Positions 1-10,944 of a stretch of 64,000 bases of DNA are shown piece by piece; the first letter of the stretch is position 1; every line of letters begins with the position of its first letter. The notes below the pieces were generated by a model. It did not search any database and was not told where the DNA came from. It saw nothing but the letters and a program-made list of their open reading frames with translations. The position numbers and the translations under genes are program-made. The DNA lies in NCBI GenBank assembly GCA_949358305.1, contig OX442315.1:7156427-7220426 (forward strand), given 5' to 3'. Origin of the DNA: Strigamia acuminata (Eukaryota; Arthropoda; Chilopoda; Geophilomorpha; Linotaeniidae).

Positions 1-1211
1 ATCGGCGAGTAAAATGCTGTTTTTAGCTTATCCTCTGGCCTCATCTCAACTTGCCAGTATCCCTTCGACAGATCCATCGTCGTAACCCAAGAAAAGGGGC
101 TAAGCTCTCTCAAAATGGATTCGATAGACGGCATCTGTATGGGATCTATCTCTGTCACCGCGTTTAATGGGCGGTAATCAATGCATAGGCGTGGGTCCGA
201 GCCCGGGCGCATCACGAGCACAACTCGCGTCGCGTATTCTCCCTGGGCCTCGGAGACAATGCCACTGTCTAGCATTTCTTGGCACATTTTTTGCACTATT
301 TCACGTTTTTGCGGGTTCATTCCCTTATACGCAACTCGTATAGGTTTATTATCCGTCAATTTAATTTCGTGAATAGCCCTATTCGTTCGGCCCGGTTTTT
401 TCGACAGGATCCCCTCATATTTAAGTAGGACCCTTCGTAGGGCTGCCGCTTCGTTTAATTCTAAAGCGGCGTCGGCGACAAGCGTTTCCACTACATTGTC
501 CCGTTGCAATTCTGTTACGAATGCTTTAAAATCGTAGTCTTGAACGAATTTCTTTAGGCCTTTCTCCCACTGTGTCTTGTCGGCCGCTTCTTTTACAAGA
601 GCTGGTGGCACGACAATTGCGGGTCTTTCCTTATCATTTCTGATATAATTCCAAGATTTCGTTATTGGATTTGGTTGTATTTCCATTGACGCCATGAGGT
701 CTAAGCCCAACAGAAAAATTCTGTCGCACGTGGGCAGGACCAGGAAAGGGTGCTGTTCTACCCCTCCGAGCCACTCCATGGTCAATAATATAACTCCTTT
801 TGGACGCGCCATTCCGTTGGCGGTTTTTAGACGTATATTTTTATTAACGCCTTTTATCTTATCGGTGAGACCCAATGATGCTACTATGTCTTCGGAAACG
901 AACGAGCGATCTGCTCCTGAGTCTAATAGTCCCATAATTTTTTCGCGTTCTATTGTCATGGGCAGCATACATAGGCGGCTGGTGTATTCGACCGCCACGT
1001 TGCACATGAAAACACGAAATTCTTCTGTCTCTTCGACTACTTGAGGTAATTCTTCAAGCAGTAGGTTCGGTTCTTCCGCCTCAGCGTTTGCGGTGATTAC
1101 CTGCAAAGCGTTGTTGGCCCTGTCTTGAATTTGGGCGTTGGCTATGTCACTACCCATTTCTTTGACTGGTGGCGGCTTATCGAACCCTTTGTTAAACCCC
1201 TTTTTCTTCAT
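1..1211 (-). CDS. pol: Pol polyprotein of Gypsy-1 copy A (protease and start of RT), cut by window edge
   Basis: The frame is open from the gag overlap to the window edge; the first ATG is at 1211. It encodes an aspartic protease with [10 protein letters not shown], then the linker, then the start of reverse transcriptase ([23 protein letters not shown]). It lies in the -1 frame relative to gag and is probably made as Gag-Pol by frameshifting. Around 121-132 this copy reads through the RT (IQMP followed by SIESIL), exactly where copy B carries one extra base. Confidence 0.9.
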   Translation of the reverse strand, partial: MKKKGFNKGFDKPPPVKEMGSDIANAQIQDRANNALQVITANAEAEEPNLLLEELPQVVEETEEFRVFMCNVAVEYTSRLCMLPMTIEREKIMGLLDSGADRSFVSEDIVASLGLTDKIKGVNKNIRLKTANGMARPKGVILLTMEWLGGVEQHPFLVLPTCDRIFLLGLDLMASMEIQPNPITKSWNYIRNDKERPAIVVPPALVKEAADKTQWEKGLKKFVQDYDFKAFVTELQRDNVVETLVADAALELNEAAALRRVLLKYEGILSKKPGRTNRAIHEIKLTDNKPIRVAYKGMNPQKREIVQKMCQEMLDSGIVSEAQGEYATRVVLVMRPGSDPRLCIDYRPLNAVTEIDPIQMPSIESILRELSPFSWVTTMDLSKGYWQVEMRPEDKLKTAFYSP

Positions 1212-1234
1212 GAATGGCGCAGACGGTCGAGAAG

Positions 1235-4200
1235 TTATTTCTTCGCCGCCTGCGCTGACTCGTTTTTTGACTCGTTTTTTGCCATGGCGAGTTTAATCTC
1301 TGCCATCTGCTTCATTATCGCGTCAAACTTTGCGTCTTCTTTCGCTGTTCTTGGGCACTCATTGGAATAGTGACCCGGTTGGTTACACTTGAAACAACGA
1401 ATATTTGATTTGTCTCTTGGGGCTTCAGTCGATTTTTTCTTTTCAGGGTCTGCTTTCGACGGTGGCGTGTAATTTTTTCGAAAATACTTCGGAATTCGGC
1501 CGGCATTTGGTTTTAACCTGGCGCGAAATTCTTCTACCGCTCTATCTCGATGGATGAGATGTACTAGCGGTCCTTCCTCATCGCAACCCGTTGATAAGGT
1601 ATCGCGATAGCTTCGTATTTCTTCGTCCGTCGAATAATCGTCTTTTTCTTCTTTTTCGTCTGATTTTCCGGCATCTTGTCCGGCTTCCTCCCCCTCCTTG
1701 ACCTCCTCCAGTGTCGCTTGCATGGCTGACGCTGTCGGTGCCTTTTTAGGGGCGGCCAAAGGGTTGGAAGGCAGCGTGGATGTCAGTTTATTTTTTATTT
1801 GTAAACCAACGCTAGCTTCCGCCAATTCCATTATACCGCTAAGATATTCAGTAGGGCGCATAATTTTATCTGTCGCCCCATATCTTTCCGCACTCAACTT
1901 GAGACGTTTAGCGGTTGCTGCTTTCTCCGCTTCTGGTAAAGCGGAATAATATCTCTTCTCGATATCTATCGTGTTCTCGAACAGGAAGGCGCTCATCTCC
2001 TCGTAGCTGCCTCCTGTCGGTGCCCTTTCTTCAAGTAACACCCGTTGCGAGTATTCCGACAAACCGCCGAGAAAGAAAAGGTTGAATCCCGTGGCATGAA
2101 ATTCCATCGGGGCCTTTTCGAACAACAATCTGGCGCGAATGTCGTAATCCATTATGGTTTCACCAGGCATCTGGCGAAGACCTCGCATCTTTCGGCTCAC
2201 CTTTTCGGGTGTCTCGCCGTAGCGCAGGTCGAATCTCATTAAAAAGTCGTCCCAATTGACGCCTTTCAATCCTTGGTACCACTCACGTGCCGAGCCTGTC
2301 ATTAGCTCGACAATACCGTGGGTGAGCATGTCTCCTACGGTGGCTTTAGTGGCAGTCTTAATTCGAATTACTTCGTCAAGGAAGCGATCTCCCGCTTTCC
2401 ATGACCCGTCGAAACGGTTCTGAATATAAAATTGCCACCTAATATTCCCGGTAACACTCATGGTGTCACGTCGGGAGACAGCGTATTTTTTCTTTACGCG
2501 GTCGCCAGTGCTACGATTACGATCGTTTCGTTTGCTCAGATCGATTCCCTCGGCTTTCAACGAGCCAAGCAGGGCTCTTCCAAGCTCTCCCATCGTATAC
2601 TGTCGACCCGTCGAATCGGTAAACGCGCTTTGTCGGGGAAGGTCCTGAAACTCCTCCCGTCGGTGGTCGCTATTTTCCGATCGACGTCGTTTCTCTCTAT
2701 CGCGCGGAGAGTTGGATCTCTTCCGGCGATTACTTGATTTATCCTTTCGTCTGTCGTCGTTAGATGAGGGGTCGGAGCTGGGGTCGGGAGACGGTGAGCG
2801 GCGTGGCGGGTTGCGCCGTGAAGAGTTTGACTCTTTCCGGCCCCTACGACGGTCGTCACGTTCCCTTTCCCTGCGTTCATCGCGTTCTCTTTCCCTTCGT
2901 CTTTCTCCGGAACCTCTCTCCGAATCGTGATGACTGGGTGCATTTGACTCCAGTCCATCTGACGACGAATCACTATTTCCGTAGTGAAAATATTTCGGTC
3001 TTTCATCGCGTTTGCCTTCTTCTCGCGAAGAGGTGCGATCATGCGATTGTCTCCTTGACGACTCGTCGTCGTTAAGGATGGGCACTGGTTGTCGCCACTC
3101 AGTCCCTTGCGGATTATCATGCTGTTGGCTTGTGAGAGCTTGCTCTTCATTTCGCCTAGCATTATTAGCGTTGATTAACCGCGTTATCGCATTATTTGTG
3201 GCTGAATCGAGAGCTTGCATGCGGGGCCGAGTTTGTTGTTCTCTGGCCGACGCATCTCTCTTGCGCGGAGTAGCTGGTGTTGCCCTCTCCGGCTGGGGTT
3301 TGGGTTTGGCCTTCGGCGTGCGCTTTGGGTCTCCCTCTAGGCTCTCGTCGGACAGCTCGGATGAACTGACCTCTGGTTTGCGAACGGATTTCGGGTCATC
3401 TCGTCGCAATCTGGCCATAAATGCTCGCTCTGCTTCTTGTTGCGAGTGGAAAGCATATCGATGTGCTCTCAGGGCTCGGTCAACTATTTCTACCTCCTCG
3501 GGAGTAGTCGGATTGGGCTGGGTTCTGCCGTACTCGAGAGCTTGCGCTTCTCTTTCCGCCAGCTTCCTCCGTCTCTCGCGAATGGCTTGTCGAGCCTCGT
3601 TCTCTGCATCCGCTTCAAATTGAGCGGAATCAACCAATTGTTGAGCGTGTGCACCTTCAACAATGGTGATTTGTGGGGATACACTGTGCGCTTTTAAAGC
3701 TGCACGTACGATTTGTAACGTTTCGTACACTGTAATCTTCCCCGTCGGAAGGGTGTACCTCACTCCTTCCGCTTGTGCCAACTGCATCGCATCAATCAAG
3801 GTGCCCGAGACGCTGTAAGGCTGGCTCGAAACACGCTTGACAGAGGACGAGTTGGACTTGTGCCCTTCAGATATTACCGAGGCTGGTCGACTGTGCGTAA
3901 TTGGCGTGTTTAGCGCTGAATTCGCTGTCGTGTCGGACGCCGTCCTTTGTATCGAAGACGTCGCTCTCGGATCGCTCACCTCGGTATCGTGCGTTAGACG
4001 AGGCGATTGGTTACGGGATAAAACCTCGTTTCCGCTCGTCTCGCCGTCACGATTGGGACGCGGCGGTTTGGGGTGGGACGGATCCTCACTCCGCTCCGTC
4101 TCGTCTAATCGCTGCCTCGTCTCGGCGTGAGACGGGTGCGATGCCTCCGAAGCGCTTCGTCGGTCTGGCTTGGCCTTGCGGCGTTTTTGCCTAGACTCGT

Positions 4201-4318
4201 GCGCTGAGGCTTTGGGCAAAGGACCTCCCGACCTCAAATGATAGTCGGTTCCTTTGCGACTACCGGCTCGTTTGTTAACGTCTGAGTCGGAGTCTGTTAC
4301 TCGAGTATTATCTGCCAT
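1235..4318 (-). CDS. gag: Gag polyprotein of Gypsy-1 copy A
   Basis: This structural protein of about 1027 residues should package the element RNA. I chose the ATG at 4318 (MADNTRV); the frame is open for nine more codons upstream but has no ATG there. The order is: low-complexity Ser/Thr-rich N terminus; Arg/Glu/Ser-rich stretch near residues 470-556; a retrotransposon capsid region near 625-760 (with WYQGLKG and a tyrosine-rich LRYGETPE block); one CCHC zinc knuckle ([14 protein letters not shown]) near residue 975; and a Lys-rich tail. Two slippery A AAA AAC heptamers sit in the last codons (plus-strand GTTTTTT at 1262-1268 and 1274-1280). It is only a few per cent different from the gag of copy B and has no internal stop. 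Confidence 0.92.
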   Translation of the reverse strand: MADNTRVTDSDSDVNKRAGSRKGTDYHLRSGGPLPKASAHESRQKRRKAKPDRRSASEASHPSHAETRQRLDETERSEDPSHPKPPRPNRDGETSGNEVLSRNQSPRLTHDTEVSDPRATSSIQRTASDTTANSALNTPITHSRPASVISEGHKSNSSSVKRVSSQPYSVSGTLIDAMQLAQAEGVRYTLPTGKITVYETLQIVRAALKAHSVSPQITIVEGAHAQQLVDSAQFEADAENEARQAIRERRRKLAEREAQALEYGRTQPNPTTPEEVEIVDRALRAHRYAFHSQQEAERAFMARLRRDDPKSVRKPEVSSSELSDESLEGDPKRTPKAKPKPQPERATPATPRKRDASAREQQTRPRMQALDSATNNAITRLINANNARRNEEQALTSQQHDNPQGTEWRQPVPILNDDESSRRQSHDRTSSREEGKRDERPKYFHYGNSDSSSDGLESNAPSHHDSERGSGERRRERERDERRERERDDRRRGRKESNSSRRNPPRRSPSPDPSSDPSSNDDRRKDKSSNRRKRSNSPRDREKRRRSENSDHRREEFQDLPRQSAFTDSTGRQYTMGELGRALLGSLKAEGIDLSKRNDRNRSTGDRVKKKYAVSRRDTMSVTGNIRWQFYIQNRFDGSWKAGDRFLDEVIRIKTATKATVGDMLTHGIVELMTGSAREWYQGLKGVNWDDFLMRFDLRYGETPEKVSRKMRGLRQMPGETIMDYDIRARLLFEKAPMEFHATGFNLFFLGGLSEYSQRVLLEERAPTGGSYEEMSAFLFENTIDIEKRYYSALPEAEKAATAKRLKLSAERYGATDKIMRPTEYLSGIMELAEASVGLQIKNKLTSTLPSNPLAAPKKAPTASAMQATLEEVKEGEEAGQDAGKSDEKEEKDDYSTDEEIRSYRDTLSTGCDEEGPLVHLIHRDRAVEEFRARLKPNAGRIPKYFRKNYTPPSKADPEKKKSTEAPRDKSNIRCFKCNQPGHYSNECPRTAKEDAKFDAIMKQMAEIKLAMAKNESKNESAQAAKK

Positions 4319-4370
4319 TTCTTGCTTTGGGTATGATGTAATCACAGGTTAGAATCAGTTATTCAACTTG

Positions 4371-4388
4371 ATCCCGGACAGGCCCCCA
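4371..4388 (-). other. primer-binding site, tRNA-Pro type (copy A)
   Basis: On the minus strand it reads TGGGGGCCTGTCCGGGAT, two bases beyond the LTR. It is the same as in copy B and resembles the tRNA-Pro primer site of murine leukaemia virus, with two differences. Confidence 0.75.
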
Positions 4389-4390
4389 CG

Positions 4391-5407
4391 TTTCGCGCTC
4401 AAGTCTAACCGTCGCTAACTCGTGGGTTGATTACTTAATTCGACTAACTCACTACCGCTTTGCTCAAGCGGTTTACCCAAAGAAATGATTACACAGATAT
4501 AAAAGGTAAAATATAATATAGATTTATTCTGCGGGGCAATGTACAGATATATCTTATATATATATATATAAAGGGTAAGTAAAAGGTAAATCGGAATGGG
4601 TGATGGGAATGGAAAAGGTAAAGGTAAGATGAAAGCTGGCTGGAATCGGCGAGGTCGTCTGTTGTCTCGTGCGTGTCCAAGATGGCGTCCTCGTTGTGGC
4701 AACGTGATGTCGTCTTGGGCCGGCGTGGCAATATGGCGTCCTCGACTCGTCTCTGGCTGGTCCTTCGGGCTCACGCTGGTCAGGCGCGAGTGAATGCTTA
4801 GTTAAAAGGCTTACTTCGGTCTGTTGTCTAGGTTTTTGTGTGGTGTCCGGCGATCACACAGCGGCGGACTCTTCTGGCTCCCGGCGGTCACACAGCGGCG
4901 GGAACGCTCGTCGTGGTTTTACTGCAGTTTAGGCGTGTGCGACCGTTTGTCTGCACAACTCGCTAAACTGGAGTGGTTTTTACTATTTCTAGCTGGTGTG
5001 CTAAAATAGTGTGGTAATCTTATCTCGCAGGTTACTCTGCGGAGTTTGACACTGACCAAACGTACTCACGGTAAATTGTCCTTTGTCCTTGGTCAATCCC
5101 AGTATATTTACTTGGGCCTGATCTTGTAGGACGACGGGTTTACGTGTGTTTCTCGTTTGATGGTTGTGTTGGTTCTGCCCGCTCAGTGCAAGGCACATTC
5201 CTTTGCACAAAGCGGGGTTGACAGGTGACCGGAATCACCCAATGGTGGGGTGGACGAGCCATCCCCACTCCCTCAGGGCAGACGCCTGTCCATTGACTAG
5301 ATGTCAATGCACTGAGGGAAGGGAGACGCGCTTGCGGCTCCCCTTACACCCGAAACGAGGTCACGAGAGAAACTCTTCGTTGACGCCGGTCCAGTCGGGT
5401 CACAACA
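4391..5407 (-). repeat. 5' LTR of Gypsy-1 copy A
   Basis: It matches the two 1014-bp LTRs of copy B over almost its whole length and begins (minus strand) with TGTTGTGACC. The last 30 or so bases at 4391-4425 are clearly different from copy B, and the expected terminal CA reads AA. A TATA-rich run lies near 4553-4570 and a CCAAGATGGCG site at 4677-4687. The primer site follows at 4371-4388. Confidence 0.88.
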
Positions 5408-5834
5408 ATTTGTATCCAGAGAACTTTAGGATTTGTTTGGTAAATTTGAAATAACTTTTATTTTACTTCAAGTTTAACAAGAAGCAATACAGTAGTTTGT
5501 TTGCCTAAAACGGTTCTATTTCTAGATCGAATTGACAAAACAACTGAATCGGAAATTGGACATTTATGTGCACCTGAATCCTAGATTCATTTTGAAATTT
5601 GATTCTGTAACTTTGCAATGTATTTCCTCAGATAAAATCAATCATTGTTCATCTTTTTATTACAATATTCATATGTGGTTCTGGAATTATAACTTTGTGT
5701 CAAATGTGGTGTTTTAATTGTGAAATGTTAGATTTTATTATAAAAATTAAATGCTCAGATCTTAACATTTTGTAATCTAACAATCTATTGTAGACTAAAG
5801 TGAATCAGTGTTTGCAGATCCAAATTGTTACTTT
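5408..5834. other. AT-rich flank, 3' region of LRR copy A
   Basis: No gene is seen. The stretch 5590-5770 is clearly related to 42490-42660, which lies downstream of LRR copy B, and in part to 45235-45300. The LRR genes were therefore duplicated together with their 3' flanks. Confidence 0.6.
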
Positions 5835-7088
5835 TCACATAACCGCTAAAGCGCCGATATTGTTACAACACCGGAACTGTAACTTATTCAGTGGATTCTG
5901 CAGGCCCAACAACTTAATTATCGAAGTTGAAGTAATAAAGTTGCATGAGAAAAATTTCAAACTTTTCAAATTTTGTAGCGCATTTGATTCAATAAGTTCC
6001 GAAAATGAATTGTCAGAAACTTCCATTCCACAATAACAAAAAGACAAGTCTTTCAATCTTGTACATGGCACCAATAACGTTTTCATTTGTTGTTCGGCAA
6101 TGAATAGACCTGCAGAACGGACCAAATGCAGTTTATGAAGGTTTTTCAACGGAGCTTTAATACTTTCATTGAAAATTGTACAACTGCTTAATGTTAATTT
6201 CTCTAACATTGGCCAAGCGCGATCAATGTGTCGAATATTGACCGGTTTAAAATCAGTCAATCGAAGACTAGTCAATCGTTGAGGCCATACTAAAATATTA
6301 AAATTCAGATTGGTTGCTCTTGTCAACCGTAAGCGTCTTAAATTCGGAAAAATGGTTCTCAGAATGGGAATATGTTCGTTATCTGCGTACGGAACTTTTT
6401 CGATGGAATTAGTGCGCGACGTTTCGTGTCTATTCGACTGTTGTGCCAACTCAATAACTAATTGGGGCCAGGAATCGTATTCAAACACTTTTAATTTGGG
6501 CAGTTGGTTGAGAACGAACAAACACCCATCGACTGAGGCACGACTTGATTTAATATTCAAATACTCCAGCTTCACGTAATCGCTTAAAACCCGGAGTCCA
6601 CTGTCGGTAAGTCTAAAGCAACACGAAAGGTTGAGATGTGTTAAGAGTGGACAATTCTTTCCGATCGCAGCAGCGACTTCATCCGTGAAGTAATACGTAA
6701 AATCGATGGTTAAACGTTGAAGTTTTGGTAAACTTTGCACCAGTTTGATTTTGGATGCAATTGACACTTTTCCATGTTCGACATCTCCCGAATCGTTTTC
6801 CACGTGTAAAGCCACAAGGATTTTGCACTCTTTCTCTATTTGATCGTATAGAGCAGGCTTGGTCACACGGAACAGATTCAAATGGTGTAGTGTCACGGCG
6901 CCGGAATAAATAAAAATGTTTGAAGGCAAACATTTATTGGTACGCTGACAGAGTCTTTCATACACATTATTAATTAGCGTGGGTGGTTGATTTACCAGTT
7001 GATCTTGTATCTGTTTCTCTTCAAAACGAGCAGTCGCCACATTCAAACACAATTCTTCCAGACTTGAAGCTGATTTCCTGCGTGGCAT
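5835..7088 (-). CDS. LRR protein with BC-box-like N terminus, copy A (C terminus frameshifted)
   Basis: It encodes 417 residues in a single exon. The N terminus (MPRRKSASSLEELCLNV) contains an SLxxxC pattern like the elongin BC-box of VHL-box proteins. Leucine-rich repeats of the cysteine-containing, FBXL/ZYG-11 type follow (LTHLNLSCCFRLTDSGL and similar). The closest relative in the window is copy B at 42676-44043. The Cul2-box-like segment after the BC box is less well preserved here than in copy B. The reading frame ends early: at 5835-5860 copy B continues to a TSACDAINGYVKS tail, while here the GYVKS-like tail is still legible but in another frame just past the stop. The upstream flank at 7090-7150 is also related to that of copy B. 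It may be a recent paralogue losing function. An F-box reading of the N terminus is possible but less convincing. Confidence 0.75.
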   Translation of the reverse strand: MPRRKSASSLEELCLNVATARFEEKQIQDQLVNQPPTLINNVYERLCQRTNKCLPSNIFIYSGAVTLHHLNLFRVTKPALYDQIEKECKILVALHVENDSGDVEHGKVSIASKIKLVQSLPKLQRLTIDFTYYFTDEVAAAIGKNCPLLTHLNLSCCFRLTDSGLRVLSDYVKLEYLNIKSSRASVDGCLFVLNQLPKLKVFEYDSWPQLVIELAQQSNRHETSRTNSIEKVPYADNEHIPILRTIFPNLRRLRLTRATNLNFNILVWPQRLTSLRLTDFKPVNIRHIDRAWPMLEKLTLSSCTIFNESIKAPLKNLHKLHLVRSAGLFIAEQQMKTLLVPCTRLKDLSFCYCGMEVSDNSFSELIESNALQNLKSLKFFSCNFITSTSIIKLLGLQNPLNKLQFRCCNNIGALAVM

Positions 7089-9369
7089 ATCGAACAGTTT
7101 CTTACAGTGGAAACGTTTACGAATGGTTGAACCGACTTAAACGTGTTGTTTATACGAAACGAGGCAAAACGTATGATGGACGTTCTTATCTTCGCCAATC
7201 ATTCATTGTAAAGTTGTTAGTTCAAAAACCTATGGGAATTTTATATGAGTGGCTCTTGTTTAAAAAAGTACCCTCATAAAATAAATTGCAAGTAGTTTAT
7301 AATATCAATATCAAATCACACCCAAAACACCATCAAGATCGCGATAATCCTGATGAGGCAAAAAAAAATGTGACTCAGTCGCCTCAGACTAAGAGTGAAG
7401 GGAAATTGGCGAACTGAGCCTGAGTCAGAGTGGAGAATATTGCAACTGAACACGGTCCAGCGCCAGGGAAAGTTAGGTCCAATCCCCGGGAGCCTCACTC
7501 CTTTCCAACCCGGATATGAAATTAGAGTAGAAATAGGATAAAAGAAGGGAACAAGAAAAATGTGGTGTGTTTCACAAAATTTGGGAAAAGGGATCCACAC
7601 ACAGCACATTGAAAAAATAAAAGGGTTTAAAAGATGTTGGGCTGGATTCACAGTCTTCGTTTGAAGCTGTTAGCCACCCAATTCGTATTTGCAAGCGTTC
7701 CACGCGCGGTTTGAAAGCAAACACCTCTAGGCTCGACACTCCAGCAGTCCCCTGCAAGAGCCGCCCTCCCTGCTGTCCGAGACCCAATTTCGACAGTAAG
7801 GCAGTGAAATTGACAAAAATGTGCCATAAGTGGCCACAAAAACACAAAAAAGCCAAAATTACGCCAAACTGCTTCCACCAGTGCCCGGGACAGGGTTGGA
7901 AACCCAGTCTCCGTGTGCTCTCCTTAAGTACATGTGCCTGTAATTCAAAAGATTAATCAAACCGCTGAAACCAGGAATGTACCTCTGGCCAGTAATGAAC
8001 AGCGCTTCCCTAAATATACTGCATTAGTTTATTGCTGTCCGGGCGAAGCACAGGGCTGAACTGGGATATACCGCACCCAGCAGCATGCCTGCCCACCACA
8101 ACAACACCACAAACACATTTCCCGCCAAAAAACACACTCGGAAAAAGCACCAAATCGCCCGACCCAGAGAGAGAAATAAAAGAACTTAATCTACCAAATG
8201 TCCAGTGTGGTGTCGACCCTCTAAGACACTCATTACGTCAGCGTAACCTCAGGAATGTCATGAGTAACACATTGTTGGCTCGTGAAAACCAACCTCTACA
8301 CACCCCACTTTCAAATTGTGTCTGAAATGATGAACCAGATCTAAGTCGACACTCCAAACCACAACATCTGAGCACTTACAAATGGTTTCTCACCTCTATA
8401 GGTTGCACACCAAGAAAAGAAAAATCATAAAATTAAAAATAAGGGGGTGTCCAACTTGTGTGCTGGTTGACCCTTGTCCCCCCAAGCTAATTATAGGAAT
8501 AAACGAGGTCAGACTCAAGCCAAGCCAAACACACAAAGAAAAACACCAAACAAACAAAATAAAATTGGAAATCAAACCAATGTGCTGACTGGACATTACC
8601 TTCATGAGATGAATCCAAAAAGACAACTCAATCCAATCCTAACCAGACCAAACACAAAAGAAAAATAAACCAAAAAAAAAATAATATAAAATTGCACAAA
8701 TTAACCTAAGACCTGAGCATTACCCAGCCCAAACAAGAGAAAAAGTGTGGCAGAAGAAAAACAAATGTTTCCCAACCCGGCACAAAAATTAAACAACAGC
8801 AAAAATGAAAATTCAAACAAGGTCACTGCAGTTCAATTAAGTACAAGGGGTGGAGAACACAAAAGAAGATACACAATGGTGTCTATTCCTGTAGCCGCCT
8901 AAGGGAAAGAGCAAGACTCCCCAAGCTAATTAGAGGAACAAAACATCAAAGTGCTTTGGTCAGTTGCAGCGCGTCTGAAAATAAATTTCAGAGCCCCAAC
9001 CACAACAGCACAGAGAAAAACATAATTCCAAGACCTTCAAATGAAAAAGTGCCCAGCCCTCACAACTAAGCCTCTCACGCGACTCAAAGTGACAAACAAA
9101 AACACCCTTCAAATTCCTCAGTCTCAAAGAAAAATATTTAACCCAAAATCCAAAAAATAAGAAAATGAAAAACAATACAATTGTCCCCCCGCCAAAAAAT
9201 AAAGCAAAAATGTACCAACACTCTGAACAATGAATAAAACAACCTGCAACAAAAATAAAATTGAAACAAGCGGCAACCACAATGTAACAAAGGGTCTGCA
9301 CATAAAGCAAAACAAAATGGCGGGCAAAAAAAAATCTTACAAGTTCAAATCCAGGACAGGGCCCTCAAT
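7089..9369. other. gene-free, A/C-rich repeat debris
   Basis: 7089-7160 resembles the promoter flank of LRR copy B. The rest is rich in A and C on the plus strand and has only short ORFs with no family resemblance. A short direct repeat (CCCCAAGCTAATTA followed by AGGAA) occurs near 8479 and 8919. No tRNA, rRNA or protein gene was recognised. Confidence 0.5.
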
Positions 9370-9962
9370 TGTGACTGCTATGGTCTCTTCCAGTGTAGTC
9401 AGGGGACTGAGAACACTTGGTAGGGACGCATACTTCACGTAAATGACGGAGACTTCCCACAATATTGGTTGGTTGGCCTTTATTGCGTTGTCTAGGGGTA
9501 TGGGGAAACCCGTCACCCGCTGCAGAGGTGCCACGAAGGCACACCGCACCGGCAACCGACCCGCCACACACTGGGTGGGAACCCAATGCGTGGCGTGGTC
9601 GGTTCGACTTAACATTCGTGTCGTACTTACCTACGACCCACGCGTCCACTCATGGAGGCTGTATAACGGTGGGAGCCGTCATACTGAGTATCATCGTGGT
9701 GAATGGTGAGGAGTACAGAGTCAAACCGGGACACTTCTTGTCCCTCCCAGATGAACACCTTCTCCTCTCGGGGAGCTGCTGCAGGCACGTCCTTCTCAGG
9801 CCGTGTCCAACACTCAACTCTCTCACAACACTCCCTCCTCACCACACTACTCCACTCCCTCCTCCCCGGGCTAGGTCAACTACCCACGTAGGGGTTGACC
9901 TTTGGGGCCGCACGGTGGTGTGTGGCAGTGCCGCAGGTCACCTAGGTGGCCTGGCGGTCACA
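9370..9962. repeat. diverged interspersed repeat, possibly a solo LTR
   Basis: The block starts TGTGACTGC and ends CGGTCACA, short inverted ends of the kind seen in LTRs. Its last 130 bases are related to 41070-41206 (shared GGTGTGTGGCAGTG, GGTGGCCTG and CGGTCACA). No target duplication is visible and the left boundary is uncertain. Confidence 0.4.
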
Positions 9963-10944
9963 GTTTCAAGAAACATTGTTTGGGCTTCACTGTAGTACAT
10001 ACTGCTCACAAGTCAATCAGCTCGATTGGGAACGGACAGATCTAGTGTTTGTTTAATGTTTCGTGTTTGTTTACATGAAAATATAATTTCAGACGAAATA
10101 AATGCAATTTTAGACGATAAATTTATTTGTAAGTTGAAGATTACACGAAGCTGCATAGGTTTACAATAACAAAAAATAATGAATTCAAAATTTAAAATAA
10201 AGTTTTAAAGTTCAAAGAAAATATTGTTACAAATGTTTTTGGCTTATTACTATTAAAAAATGAAAACTTGAATTTTCACAATAGGAGTGTAAGAAAAATG
10301 TATTGCTTGCTAAAATAATCAAAAAACAATCATTTCGCAAATATCAGGTTGATGACAAACGATAAAAAATCCGTTCACAATGGAATGCAGCAGAGTGCTG
10401 GCATTGTTTATTCAATTCCAATCCGTGAATCGAGTTGTGGGAACTCGATTGATGATCGGAGTTGTTTGGCACACGGATCTAATCCGTGAACGGAGTTTAG
10501 TGTTCACACCAATCGTGGATCTAGATCCGCAGCTTCGGATGAGATTCAAAAGCTTGGTGTGAACAGGGTATAACCATGCACCTAATGCCAATCCATAAAA
10601 ACGTGAACGATAAGTAATTTAATCAATTAATTCAAAACTTGTTGATCATGGCATACACCACTATTTCTATTTTCATGTCAGTTTTAAATGACTTAAAATA
10701 AGTGGTACATACTGATAAGTGCAATAAAGTAAATAATAACAAATAATAATAAATCAATTGGGTGTTGATTGAAATGCGACTTTATTGGAAAGAGTTCAAA
10801 ATACATAATGCACTAGCAATTAACAGCAGAATATTTTGTAGATTAATGACATAAAGTTTAGACTCATGGACCGAAAGTGGATTGTCAAGTGGTACATACG
10901 GATGAGTGCAATAAAGTACGGAGTAAATAATAAACAATTCATAT
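9963..10944. other. AT-rich region downstream of the DEG/ENaC gene
   Basis: No gene is seen. A 12-bp inverted repeat (TGTTCACACCAA at 10501-10512, its complement at 10554-10565) could form a hairpin. Two related 40-bp segments at about 10698 and 10888 (AGTGGTACATAC, AGTGCAATAAAGTA) are a local duplication. TTTATT at 10781-10786 is an AATAAA on the minus strand, a plausible poly(A) signal for the channel gene that ends at 10945. Confidence 0.45.

Larger units (their letters stand above)
1..5407 (-). mobile_element. Ty3/Gypsy retrotransposon Gypsy-1 copy A, 5' part
   Basis: This is a near-identical, inverted second copy of the complete element at 24232-37737. It holds the 5' LTR, primer-binding site, gag and the start of pol; the rest lies beyond the left edge, so its target-site duplication cannot be checked. 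Against copy B it has small indels near the pol start (for example six bases missing near 1080). It lacks the frame-breaking change that copy B carries in RT. Confidence 0.93.

Noticed and set aside
3012-3623. Long ORFs antisense to gag (also at 26013-26624 and 2557-3162)
   Set aside because: They are shadows of the Arg/Ser-rich gag region in other frames, conserved only because gag is.
5164-5454. Short ORFs in Gypsy-1 LTRs repeated at 24044-24493 and 36692-36985
   Set aside because: They recur only because the LTR recurs, and lie across LTR boundaries.
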